NCBI RefSeq assembly: GCF_009760405.1
Contig: NZ_WRPP01000001.1
Span: forward strand, 868,001 to 932,000
Reading direction: 5' to 3'
DNA: 64,000 bases
Origin: Nocardia terrae
Lineage (GTDB): Bacteria > Actinomycetota > Actinomycetes > Mycobacteriales > Mycobacteriaceae
Shown here: in pieces, positions 29,742 through 37,389 of the stretch
How positions within the stretch are numbered: the stretch's first letter is position 1
How the letters are laid out: each line of letters starts with the position of its first letter
Notes under the pieces: model-generated
The model's input: only the letters and a program-made list of their open reading frames with translations
Databases searched by the model: none
What the model was told of the DNA's origin: nothing
Program-made: the position numbers and the translations under genes

Positions 29742-32432
29742 GTGCTGAATAGCGGTGACGTGTTCGCCGGGTTCACCGTCGAACGGCTGCTCGGTCAGGG
29801 TGGAATGGGCTCGGTGTATCTGGCCCGGCATCCGCGCCTGGGCAAGTTGACGGCACTGAAGCTGCTGAATCGGGAACTGTACGCGGACAGGGAGATCCGC
29901 GCCCGGTTCGAACGCGAGGCGGATCTGGTCGCGCGGCTGGACCACCCCAATATCGTCGAGGTGTACGACCGGGGCACCGAGAACGACATGCTCTGGATCT
30001 CCATGCAGTACGTGGACGGTATCGACGCCGCCAGCGTGAATGTCGGGACCCTGCCGCCCGAGCGCGCGGTCCAGATCATCGAAGGCGTCGCCGACGCACT
30101 GGATTACGCGCACGGCATGGGTGTCCTGCATCGGGATGTGAAGCCCGCCAATATCATTCTGGCCCGCGCCGTCGGCGGTCACGGTGAACGCGTCTTCCTC
30201 ACCGACTTCGGTATCGCTCGCCTGCGCGAGGACTCCACTCACCTCACCCAGGCCGGCATGTTCACCGCGACCCTGGCCTACGCCTCCCCGGAACAGATGA
30301 CCGGCGCCCCCATCGACCCCACCACCGACCAGTACTCCCTGGCCTGCGCCCTCTACTGGCTCCTCATCGGCGCGGGCCCCTACGACTCCCCCCACCCCGC
30401 CGAACTCATCCGCGGCCACCTCCAACTCCTCCCACCCCCCGTGAGCCTGCGCCGCCCCGGCCTCTCCCCGGCCATGGACGCGGTCCTCACCAAGGCCATG
30501 GCCAAACGCCCCACCGACCGCTTTCCCACCTGCACCGCCTTCGCCAAGGCCGCTCGCCAGGCCCTCTCGGGTCCCCCCGCCCAACACCCCGCCCTCCAAC
30601 AACAACTCCGCCCCACCTACCCCAATCCCCACGCCCCCCAACCCAACTACCCTGCCGCCCAGCCCTACCCGTCCCCCGGCTACCCGTCCCCTCCCCAGGG
30701 CTACCCCGCTCCGGCCCCCCAGCAGCCCTCGAACTACCCCGCCCCACCGCAACCCTCGGCCCAGCCACCTCAACAGCCCATCCCGGCCCCCGCACCGAAT
30801 TACCCTGCGCCACAGCCGCAACCGATCGCCCCGGCTCCCTCCGGCTACCCCGCACCCCCACAACAACCTGCCGCGCCACAGCCGCCCGCGCAGGACCCGG
30901 ATCGGGCCGGCTCGGGCCCCACCGCGCGCCCGTATCCCCAGGGCACAGAGGGCGTTCCGCCCATCTACCCCACGCCGCCCCAGCCCCCGTCCGCCGGTAC
31001 GCCGCTGTATCCCGTGCCCCCGCAGCCGACTTGGCTCCCGCAGCGGCCATCCGGCGACACCGAGCGCATCAATTCCGGACCGACCGCCCGGCCGTATCCA
31101 TCCACCCAAGAACCCGCCGCCAACTACCCTGCGCCGCAACCCCAATCCCCGCCCCATCCACGGGCCGGCGGTACTGTCGGACCGCAATCCGCCACTCCGG
31201 CACAGCAACAGCCGAACCCGGAAGCCGGGCACGTCGGATCCGCGCCGACGTATCGCCCGCCCGCATCGGAGATGGAGCAGGCTGGATCCGGCCCGACATA
31301 CCGTCCGCAGCCCGCGGGCGTGCCGGACGACCCGTCGCGGCGGCCGACCGACATCGTGCCGCAGCCGGTTGTCTCGGCAGGGCAGCAGGAGGATTCGGCC
31401 GAGGGGCGCGCTCAGGTTCTGCCGCAGCCGGGTGGTGCCGCGATCGGCCGGGGGGCCGCCGAGGACGCCGCGCCTGGTGGAGCGGCTCGCAGTGGATCCG
31501 GGCACACCGGTGCCGTCACGCCGGCGAGCGCGGGAACCGAAGCCACGATGGAGGATTCGTCGGGCACGTCGGACGGCACGTCATCGGTACGGTCGGATAT
31601 CGGGGAAACGGACGAAGCGGACTCGGCGGTGGAGCGAGGTCAGGGTGGCATGGTTGGCTCGCCCGGCTTCGAGGAGATGATCTCCGAGCCGATGACCGTG
31701 CTGGCACAGCCGATTGCGCAGCATGGCGCAGCGTCCGATGTGCGGCCGCAAGCCGCTGAGGCGCGGTCGGGAGACGCCGGGGCGGGCGGAGAGTCGGCAG
31801 GGGCCGCACAGGATGAATTGTCCGGGGAGGCCGCGGACACCGGTGGCGGTGCGGATGCTCACGCGGCCATGGCGAAGCCGGGAGCCGTTGTGCGGGGCGG
31901 AGAGTCGGCCGAGGACGCACCGGGCGTGGCTGCCGTGGGCGGCGCGGGTGCGGATGTCGTGGGGAACGGTCCCGGCACGGCCGGTGGTGCCGGCGGCGAC
32001 GGGGAATCGGGTGGGGCTTCGAGGCATCCGGACTCGGGTGCCTTCGTGCCCGCGGGGGCGGTCGAGGTCGGTGATGGTGCGACGTCGGCCGAGGGTGTGG
32101 CGGAGTCCGGTGAGTCCGAGTCGGTTTCAGGCGACGCGTCCGATTGGGCGGCGCCGGGTGAGTCGGGTGTGGCGCCCGGGTCTGGCCAGCCGGCAGGGAT
32201 GGGGATACCGGGCGCGGGCGGGGAGCCGGGGTACGGAGGTTATGGCGGGATGCCCGGTGGGCCGGGGTATGGCGGGCCTGGGCAGTTCGGGCCGAATCCG
32301 GTGGGGCCGGGGTTGATTCCGACGTCGCAGCGGGCGGAGGCTTCGCAGGTGACCGCGCTGGTGGTGTTGGGGCTGGCGGTGGCGGTGCTGGTGTTGATGG
32401 TCGTTGTCGCGGTGGTGGTGGTTTCGGGGTAG
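29742..32432 (+). CDS. Ser/Thr protein kinase with long disordered region and C-terminal tail anchor
   Basis: 896 residues, GTG start. The kinase domain (1-275) has K40 and HRD at 130-132 in the same numbering as the kinase-ARH fusion at 23195, without gaps over the first 140 residues. Residues 280-520 are Pro/Gln/Tyr-rich and contain four copies of a GSGPT-[AY]-RP motif (residues 390, 444, 499, 515). Residues 530-850 are Gly/Ala/Glu/Asp-rich and acidic. A single helix (ALVVLGLAVAVLVLMVVVAV, about 870-893) ends three to four residues before the stop, so there is no extracellular sensor domain. A tail-anchored kinase with no outside domain differs from the PknB-type receptor kinases. Confidence 0.9.
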   Translation: MLNSGDVFAGFTVERLLGQGGMGSVYLARHPRLGKLTALKLLNRELYADREIRARFEREADLVARLDHPNIVEVYDRGTENDMLWISMQYVDGIDAASVNVGTLPPERAVQIIEGVADALDYAHGMGVLHRDVKPANIILARAVGGHGERVFLTDFGIARLREDSTHLTQAGMFTATLAYASPEQMTGAPIDPTTDQYSLACALYWLLIGAGPYDSPHPAELIRGHLQLLPPPVSLRRPGLSPAMDAVLTKAMAKRPTDRFPTCTAFAKAARQALSGPPAQHPALQQQLRPTYPNPHAPQPNYPAAQPYPSPGYPSPPQGYPAPAPQQPSNYPAPPQPSAQPPQQPIPAPAPNYPAPQPQPIAPAPSGYPAPPQQPAAPQPPAQDPDRAGSGPTARPYPQGTEGVPPIYPTPPQPPSAGTPLYPVPPQPTWLPQRPSGDTERINSGPTARPYPSTQEPAANYPAPQPQSPPHPRAGGTVGPQSATPAQQQPNPEAGHVGSAPTYRPPASEMEQAGSGPTYRPQPAGVPDDPSRRPTDIVPQPVVSAGQQEDSAEGRAQVLPQPGGAAIGRGAAEDAAPGGAARSGSGHTGAVTPASAGTEATMEDSSGTSDGTSSVRSDIGETDEADSAVERGQGGMVGSPGFEEMISEPMTVLAQPIAQHGAASDVRPQAAEARSGDAGAGGESAGAAQDELSGEAADTGGGADAHAAMAKPGAVVRGGESAEDAPGVAAVGGAGADVVGNGPGTAGGAGGDGESGGASRHPDSGAFVPAGAVEVGDGATSAEGVAESGESESVSGDASDWAAPGESGVAPGSGQPAGMGIPGAGGEPGYGGYGGMPGGPGYGGPGQFGPNPVGPGLIPTSQRAEASQVTALVVLGLAVAVLVLMVVVAVVVVSG
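30909..31313 (+). repeat. Four GSGPT-[AY]-RP repeats in the kinase linker
   Basis: Codons for GSGPTARPYP, NSGPTARPYP, GSAPTYRPPA and GSGPTYRPQP start at 30909, 31071, 31236 and 31284. Each is preceded by an acidic or polar stretch. Each holds one Thr followed two residues later by Arg-Pro, and these are candidate autophosphorylation or FHA-docking sites. Confidence 0.7.
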
Positions 32433-32442
32433 GGCGGGGGCG

Positions 32443-32637
32443 TCAGGTGCGGGGGTAGGGGGCTCGGGTGCCCAGCACCATTTGGCCCTTGTCGACCAGG
32501 ATTTGGCGCGCGCGGCGGCGGACGAGGCAGTTGTCCACGGTGCAGAACTTGTGGATCTGCATGGCCTGGTGGGCCTGGGGTAGGCCCAGGTCGCCGGGGT
32601 CCATCGTGCAGTCGAAGAGATACATCATGGTGTCCAC
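32443..32637 (-). CDS. Small conserved-looking hypothetical protein
   Basis: 64 residues, GTG start. It has three cysteines (FDCTM, KFCTVDNC) and a basic C-terminal half (LVRRRARQILVDKG). It contains no signal peptide or membrane segment. The stop lies 10 bp from the stop of the kinase gene on the other strand. Coding character is moderate; the family is unrecognised. Confidence 0.5.
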   Translation of the reverse strand: MDTMMYLFDCTMDPGDLGLPQAHQAMQIHKFCTVDNCLVRRRARQILVDKGQMVLGTRAPYPRT

Positions 32638-33007
32638 CGGGGCAGCGCAGGGGGCTGAACAGTTCGCGGTCCGGTGCTGGTGCTCGGCATGCGGCGCACT
32701 CGCGCCGGGCCTCAGGTCAGCCTAGCGAGAATCCTCGCGCACCACGACGGTATCGACCGCGTTGTCACGCCTGGTCAGGTTTCGGGGGAGGGGAGAGTGG
32801 GTGCGCCCGGCTCGGGGACGAGTGGGTCCAGAGATATCAGGGCTCCGGTTCTCACCGGGCGCGACTCCAGTCCAGCACCGTTTCGGCGAACCGACAATCG
32901 AACCCTCGGTGCGGTGGGAAACTTTCCGAAAGCTCCAGGTCAGCATTCATATCGCGTGGGAGCATCATTCGCAGTGACCGAAAACAGCCTTCGTGGGGGA
33001 GGATTCG
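32638..33007. other. Gap with presumed promoter of the Scr1-like pair
   Basis: This 370-bp gap has no frame with coding character. Near its right end GGAAACTTTCC-GAAAG (about 32920-32935) contains a short inverted repeat that may be part of the promoter or operator of the HTH gene at 33008. GGGGGAGG at 32996-33003 is its ribosome binding site. Nothing else is recognised. Confidence 0.35.
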
Positions 33008-33889
33008 ATGTCCGAGCATGATTCGACTTTGCCGCGTCGTCAGCTGGGGCGATATCTGCGCGAAGGCCGGATGCAGTGCAATATGACGATTGCCGAGGCC
33101 GCGGCGCTGATGGAGTGGAGCGAGTCCAAGCTGCAGCGACTCGAAACCGGCAACGCGGAGAAGATCCGGGTGCTCGACGTCCGGGAACTGTGCCGCATCT
33201 ACGACTTCGACGACGAGTTCAGCTCCGCCCTGAGCGGTCTCGCGCAACAAGCCAGCGTCAAGTCCTGGTGGCACGAATACGACGATCTGATCCCCGAGGG
33301 TTTCAATGTGTATGTGGGCCTGGAGGCTTCGGCCCGCGCCCTCATCTCCTACCAGCCGGAGATCATTCCGGGCCTGCTGCAGACCGCCGATTACGCCCGG
33401 GTGTTGATCAACGATTACTGGCCGGATGCTGCAAGCGACCAACTGGACCGCAGAGTGCAGTTGAAGATGCGTCGTCAAAGCCTCTTGACGCGCAAGCGAA
33501 GTCCCGCCTCCTTCGATGTCGTGGTGCACGAAACCGCATTACGTCGCGTTGTCGGCGGACCGCGCGTGATGGCCGCGCAACTGCGGCGCCTCGCGGACCT
33601 GTCGACTCTCCCGACGATCGCTGTGCGTGTACTACCCTTTGCGGCGGGCGTGCCGATCGGTCACACCGTCGGCCCGTTCGTGATCCTGGAATTCGGCCGG
33701 GACGCCGGCAACCGGCCCGTCGAACCCACGGTCGTCTACCTGGAGAACTTCCTCGGCGACCTCTATCTCGAGAAGCAGGCCGCGGTCGACCGGTACCGCG
33801 AGGCATACCAAGCGATTCAGCGCGCCGCGCTGGACGAGACGACCAGCAGAGACCTCCTCCGGAGGGCAGCTAAGGAGTACGCGACGTGA
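33008..33889 (+). CDS. Helix-turn-helix protein with DUF5753 domain (Scr1-family antitoxin-like regulator)
   Basis: 293 residues from the ATG at 33008. The N-terminal XRE HTH (RQLGRYLREGRMQCNMTIAEAAALMEWSESKLQRLETG, residues 10-48) is followed by the DUF5753 domain beginning at LISYQPEIIPGLLQTADYARVL and containing VLPFAAGVPIG. Proteins of this type occur in dozens of copies in Streptomyces and relatives. They almost always stand next to a DUF397 gene; Scr1/Scr2 has been described as toxin-antitoxin-like. The DUF397 partner overlaps its stop here, so the pair is complete. Confidence 0.93.
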   Translation: MSEHDSTLPRRQLGRYLREGRMQCNMTIAEAAALMEWSESKLQRLETGNAEKIRVLDVRELCRIYDFDDEFSSALSGLAQQASVKSWWHEYDDLIPEGFNVYVGLEASARALISYQPEIIPGLLQTADYARVLINDYWPDAASDQLDRRVQLKMRRQSLLTRKRSPASFDVVVHETALRRVVGGPRVMAAQLRRLADLSTLPTIAVRVLPFAAGVPIGHTVGPFVILEFGRDAGNRPVEPTVVYLENFLGDLYLEKQAAVDRYREAYQAIQRAALDETTSRDLLRRAAKEYAT

Positions 33890-34083
33890 CCGTCGATCCC
33901 GGCGTCCGGTGGTTCAAGAGCGTTCGCAGCACCGGCGCGAAGGAGTGCGTGGAAGTCGCCTTCCTATCCGGCGGTGTCGGAGTCAGGGACAGCAAGAACC
34001 CGGGTGGCCCGGCGCTGGTCTTCGCGCCGGCGGTCTGGGATCGCTTCACCGACGCCCTCGCCGAGGGACAGTTCGACTACTGA
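33886..34083 (+). CDS. DUF397-domain protein (partner of the Scr1-like regulator)
   Basis: 65 residues, GTG start overlapping the stop of the HTH gene by 4 bp (GTGA). The full DUF397 pattern is present: WFKSVRSTGAKECVEV, VGVRDSKNPGGPALVF and a terminal AVWDRFTDALAEG. The family is small, cytoplasmic and found beside DUF5753 regulators. Its biochemical activity is not established; toxin-like behaviour has been reported for one Streptomyces member. Confidence 0.94.
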   Translation: MTVDPGVRWFKSVRSTGAKECVEVAFLSGGVGVRDSKNPGGPALVFAPAVWDRFTDALAEGQFDY

Positions 34084-34086
34084 GGT

Positions 34087-34365
34087 TCAGGCCGCGCGGG
34101 CGGACCGCGCGGAGCCGAGGGTGATCGCGGCGGCGTTGGAGATGGCGTACGCGCTGATAGCGAAGGGCACCCAGGGGGAGTGATGGATGGCGATGAGCAC
34201 GACGGTCGCCGCGGCCGGGGCGACCGCGCGCAGGACCGTCCAGTTCCGGATCAGGCTGCGCAGTGCGGGGAATCGGCCGGTGGTCCCGGTTGTCGCGCAA
34301 TCCCTTTCGAACTCTTCGAACTCGAGGTTCTCGGAGATCGGTGCCGATGCGCTCGGAGCGACCAC
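34087..34365 (-). CDS. Small membrane protein, paralogue of the 34477-34716 product
   Basis: 92 residues, GTG start preceded by GAAGG. Two hydrophobic segments lie in LRAVAPAAATVVLIAIHHSPWVPFAISAYAISNAAAITLG (residues 45-85). The tail aligns with the small protein encoded at 34477-34716: VLIA[IL]-HxxWVP[FY]..S.YAI.NAAA[IV]TL. The N-terminal 35 residues are unrelated to the paralogue. A CTTTCTAACGGA box upstream at 34377-34388 is identical to one before the AhpD-like gene. Function unknown. Confidence 0.7.
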   Translation of the reverse strand: MVAPSASAPISENLEFEEFERDCATTGTTGRFPALRSLIRNWTVLRAVAPAAATVVLIAIHHSPWVPFAISAYAISNAAAITLGSARSARAA

Positions 34366-34376
34366 GGGACCTTCAG

Positions 34377-34388
34377 CTTTCTAACGGA
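34377..34388. promoter_or_regulatory. CTTTCTAACGGA box upstream of the first small membrane gene
   Basis: These twelve bases are identical to 35268-35279 in front of the AhpD-like gene, and both copies stand upstream of minus-strand genes. Two exact copies within 900 bp, plus inverted copies of the TTCTAACG core beside the CGNR gene, suggest a shared operator or promoter element. Confidence 0.5.
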
Positions 34389-34476
34389 TGCCTTCGTGTC
34401 CTCACAGTAGAACCTGCCGGTCTGTGGGTGCAATTCCGTGGAAAACTACGGTCCGGTGATCACTCCGGGGCGTTCG

Positions 34477-34716
34477 TCAGGCCGTGCGGGCGGCACGCGC
34501 GGCGCGCACCGAATTCAGGGTGACGGCGGCGGCGTTCCAGATGGCGTACAGGCTCACCGAGTAGGGCACCCAGGTCGGGTGGCGCAGGGCGATCAGGACG
34601 ATGGTGGCCAGGGCCAGCGCCACCGCGCGGACGGCGATGCCGTTGTGCAGCAGGCTGTTCAGGACCTGGACGCCGGCGTTCGGGCGCAGCGGGGAAGCGG
34701 TCTGGACTGCGTACAT
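34477..34716 (-). CDS. Small membrane protein, second tandem paralogue
   Basis: 79 residues, ATG start. Two hydrophobic stretches (AVRAVALALATIVLIAL and WVPYSVSLYAIWNAAAVTL) match the 34087-34365 product over about 50 residues. It starts 47 bp after the stop of the AhpD-like gene on the same strand and is probably cotranscribed with it. Tandem copies of an otherwise unplaced membrane family next to a peroxidase-like protein are noteworthy. No function is assigned. Confidence 0.72.
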   Translation of the reverse strand: MYAVQTASPLRPNAGVQVLNSLLHNGIAVRAVALALATIVLIALRHPTWVPYSVSLYAIWNAAAVTLNSVRAARAARTA

Positions 34717-34763
34717 GATGACGTACCTTCTTCGAGTTCAAAGGGCTGTTTCGGGGCGGTGGA

Positions 34764-35258
34764 CTACGCGGCGGGCCAGTCGTTCTCGGTCTCACCGACC
34801 TTGTTGACGTAGTTGGTGAGGGTCTGCAGCGCGACCAGCGCCACGATTTCGAGGACCTGCTCCTCGGTCCAGCCGGCGGCCAGCGCCTCGGCCGGGTCGG
34901 CCTTGCCGCGGGATTCGGTCAGCTCGCGGGCGAAGGCCACGGCGGCCGCCTCTTTCGCGTCCTCGGAGGTGCCCGCCTTGGCGGCCTCCACCTCGGCGTC
35001 ACTGAGCTTGGCGACCCGCTTGCCGGTGAAGGTGTGCGCCGCGACGCAGTAGCCGCAGTCGTTGGCCGCGCCGACGGTGAGCGCGATCCGCTCGGAGGTG
35101 GCGGCCGGCAGCGTGCCCTTCTTCAGCGCGCCGGACAGCCCGAGGTAACCCTCCAGTACCACGGGCGCGTTGGCCATCACCTTGGTCATGTTCGGCACCC
35201 GGCCCATGCGCTTGCGCACCTCGTCCAACAGGGGGTCGGTCTCGATCGGAGTGATCAT
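34764..35258 (-). CDS. AhpD-like carboxymuconolactone decarboxylase-family protein
   Basis: 164 residues from the ATG at 35258 (a TTG three codons earlier is possible). The family core is GAANDCGYCVAAHTFTGKR, with the CxxC redox pair and the downstream His of AhpD alkylhydroperoxidases. The preceding GRVPNMTKVMANAPVVLEGYLGL is equally typical. It probably acts as a small antioxidant or uses the CxxC in another thiol reaction. It is divergent from a CGNR regulator. Both share a gap with three TTCTAACG-type boxes, one overlapping the upstream region of this gene. Confidence 0.88.
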   Translation of the reverse strand: MITPIETDPLLDEVRKRMGRVPNMTKVMANAPVVLEGYLGLSGALKKGTLPAATSERIALTVGAANDCGYCVAAHTFTGKRVAKLSDAEVEAAKAGTSEDAKEAAAVAFARELTESRGKADPAEALAAGWTEEQVLEIVALVALQTLTNYVNKVGETENDWPAA

Positions 35259-35267
35259 CTCTCTCAA

Positions 35268-35336
35268 CTTTCTAACGGAAGATCATGTGTCTTGACGTTA
35301 GAACATCATGGCTAAGAAGCGCAATACCCGTTAGAA
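35268..35336. promoter_or_regulatory. TTCTAACG/CGTTAGAA boxes between AhpD-like and CGNR genes
   Basis: TTCTAACG at 35271-35278, CGTTAGAA at 35296-35303 and CGTTAGAA at 35329-35336 occupy the 86-bp divergent gap. The first two form an inverted repeat; the last two are direct copies 33 bp apart. The rightmost copy lies 9 bp before the CGNR start and overlaps a TAGAAT that could be a -10 element. This is a probable operator cluster for the CGNR protein. Confidence 0.55.
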
Positions 35337-35344
35337 TCTGGGGC

Positions 35345-35926
35345 ATGGTCGATCCCTTGGCTCTCCGATTGGCGAACACCATCCGCGCCACCAGCCGTGG
35401 CCTGACCGACGCGTTCGCCACCCCCGAGTCGACGCGGGACTGGTTGCGGGCCAATGCCGCACACCTTCGCGTCTATCTGGATCTCGATGACTACCTGCCG
35501 AGCGAGGCCGATCGCACCGCCCTGGTGGACCTGCGCCAGAACGTCCGCTCGCTGTTCGCCGAATACGTTGCACCCCAGCCGCCCAGCTCCGCCGACGCGG
35601 CCGTGCTGCCGCCCTTCCCCGAGGCCCTGGCCGCCATCAACAACGCCACCGCCCCCTCCCAGCGCCTGCTCGGCTGGGGCCGCAACGGACCCCGCGCGGA
35701 CGAGCGGCTGCTGACCGCCGACGACCTCGACACCGTCATGGCCGGCCTGGCCGACGCCACCATCGAGTTCTTCACCGGTCCGGTGGCATCGCAGATCCGC
35801 GTCTGCCCCGCGCCCCGCTGCGTGCGCTACTTCCTGAAATCCCATCCCCGCCAGGAATGGTGCTCGGTCGCCTGCGGCAATCGCGCCCGCGCGGCTCGCC
35901 ACTACGCTCAGCACCGCGAGGACTGA
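35345..35926 (+). CDS. CGNR zinc-finger transcriptional regulator (ABATE domain)
   Basis: 193 residues from the ATG at 35345. The N-terminal ABATE region (LALRLANTIRATSRGLTDAFATPESTRDWLRAN, residues 4-37) leads to the C-terminal CGNR zinc finger. The finger reads CPAPRCVRYFLKSHP, then EWCSVACGNRARAARHY; the four cysteines and the naming CGNR tetrad are intact. Members are putative stress or antibiotic-responsive DNA-binding regulators. It is divergent from the AhpD-like gene, and the TTCTAACG boxes between them are its likely targets. Confidence 0.9.
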   Translation: MVDPLALRLANTIRATSRGLTDAFATPESTRDWLRANAAHLRVYLDLDDYLPSEADRTALVDLRQNVRSLFAEYVAPQPPSSADAAVLPPFPEALAAINNATAPSQRLLGWGRNGPRADERLLTADDLDTVMAGLADATIEFFTGPVASQIRVCPAPRCVRYFLKSHPRQEWCSVACGNRARAARHYAQHRED

Positions 35927-36077
35927 CGGGGCATCGCCATCGAGGATGACCCGGTGTCATCCCCGGGCCTCGAAAGCGGCTGCGACGGCGTCGACTTCAG
36001 GCCGATGCGCCGACGGCCTCCCGCGCCGGAGACTGCTTCCGTAGGACAGGACGCATGACCGGGAACGGGAGGCCGCG

Positions 36078-36323
36078 GTGAAAATCAAGGACAGCGAACG
36101 ATTGTGGTGGACGGTCGGGGCCATCCTGACCATTCAGGGCTTCGGCTCGGGGATCACCGAAATGCTCTGGGGACACTCGTTCGGAGTGGCGGGCCTGGTC
36201 ATTCACTACGGCGCCCCGATCTGGACATCCTGGGTGGTCGGGGCGCTCGGTGTGGCCGGAATCGGGTGGGCGATTCGCCTGGGGCGACTCGCTCAGCCGA
36301 AGAACGCGGCGGCTTCGCGGTAA
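36078..36323 (+). CDS. Small two-helix membrane protein
   Basis: 81 residues, GTG start with GGGAGG upstream at 36067-36072. Two hydrophobic helices cover residues 8-30 ([21 protein letters not shown]) and 50-70 ([19 protein letters not shown]). Its last 31 bp overlap the 3' end of pfkA on the opposite strand. The family is unrecognised; coding character and ribosome binding site are good. Confidence 0.65.
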   Translation: MKIKDSERLWWTVGAILTIQGFGSGITEMLWGHSFGVAGLVIHYGAPIWTSWVVGALGVAGIGWAIRLGRLAQPKNAAASR

Positions 36324-37324
36324 CGGTCCGCCGGAACCAGCTTGAGCTGCTTGGTGGCTTCCGACAGCGGGACCAGTTCGATGTCGTTGCCGTGCAGGGA
36401 AACCATCTGACCGAACTGCCCGGCGTGTACCGCCTCCGCGGCGTGGACGCCGAAGCGGGTGGCCAGTACTCGGTCGTAAGGCGTCGGGGTGCCGCCGCGC
36501 TGGACGTGGCCCAGCACGGTGACGCGAACTTCCTTGCCGATGCGGCGTTCGATCTCCGGGGCCAATTGCTGTGCCACACCGGTGAATCGGACATGCCCGA
36601 ATTCGTCGATGCCGCCGTCGCGCAGGGACATGGACTTGGGGTCGGGTTGCGCGCCCTCGGCGACCACGCAGATGAAGTGCGAATCACCGCGCTGGAAGCG
36701 GCGTTTCACCATGGCGCAGAGCTCGTCCAGATCGAACGGCACCTCGGGCACCAGGGTCAGGTGCGCGCCGGAGGCGATGCCGGAGTTGATGGCGATCCAG
36801 CCCGCATGCCGGCCCATGACCTCGACCAGCATGACGCGCTGATGCGATTCGGCGGTGGTGTGCAGCCGGTCGATGGCCTCGGTGGCGATGGAGACCGCGG
36901 TGTCGTGGCCGAAGGTGGTATCGGTGCAGTCGATGTCGTTGTCGATGGTCTTGGGCACGCCCACCACGGGCACGCCCTCGTCGGCCAGCCAGGAGGCCGC
37001 GGTCAGCGTGCCCTCGCCGCCGATAGGGATGAGCGCGTCGATGCCGTTGTCGTCGAGGGTCTGCTTGATGCGGGGGAGTCCGGCGCGCAGCACATCCGGA
37101 TTGGTGCGCGCGGTGCCGAGAATGGTGCCGCCCTTGGTGAGCAGGCGGTCGGTGCGGTCATTGTTGAGGATCTGGATCTTGCGATCCTCCAGTAGCCCGC
37201 GCCAGCCGTCCTGGAAGCCGACGATCGCATCCCCCCAGCGGCCGTTCGCGGTACGAACGACAGCACGGATCACGGCATTCAGGCCTGGGCAGTCTCCGCC
37301 TCCGGTCAAGACTCCGATGCGCAT
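36293..37324 (-). CDS. pfkA: ATP-dependent 6-phosphofructokinase
   Basis: 343 residues from the ATG at 37324, the length of M. tuberculosis PfkA (Rv3010c). The N-terminal loop [19 protein letters not shown] binds the nucleotide. PIGGEGT corresponds to the E. coli GGDGS motif; the Gly that marks ATP rather than pyrophosphate dependence is kept, with Glu for Asp. PKTIDNDI holds the catalytic Asp, and MGRHAGW binds fructose 6-phosphate. The enzyme makes fructose 1,6-bisphosphate in glycolysis. In mycobacteria pfkA directly follows gatA; here 13 kb of kinase and accessory genes separate them. Confidence 0.96.
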   Translation of the reverse strand: MRIGVLTGGGDCPGLNAVIRAVVRTANGRWGDAIVGFQDGWRGLLEDRKIQILNNDRTDRLLTKGGTILGTARTNPDVLRAGLPRIKQTLDDNGIDALIPIGGEGTLTAASWLADEGVPVVGVPKTIDNDIDCTDTTFGHDTAVSIATEAIDRLHTTAESHQRVMLVEVMGRHAGWIAINSGIASGAHLTLVPEVPFDLDELCAMVKRRFQRGDSHFICVVAEGAQPDPKSMSLRDGGIDEFGHVRFTGVAQQLAPEIERRIGKEVRVTVLGHVQRGGTPTPYDRVLATRFGVHAAEAVHAGQFGQMVSLHGNDIELVPLSEATKQLKLVPADRYREAAAFFG

Positions 37325-37389
37325 GGCCCCCATCTTGCCCTGAGATCGGTCATCGGTGGGCCCCGCCCCCGTGAACCGCAGGTTACGAG

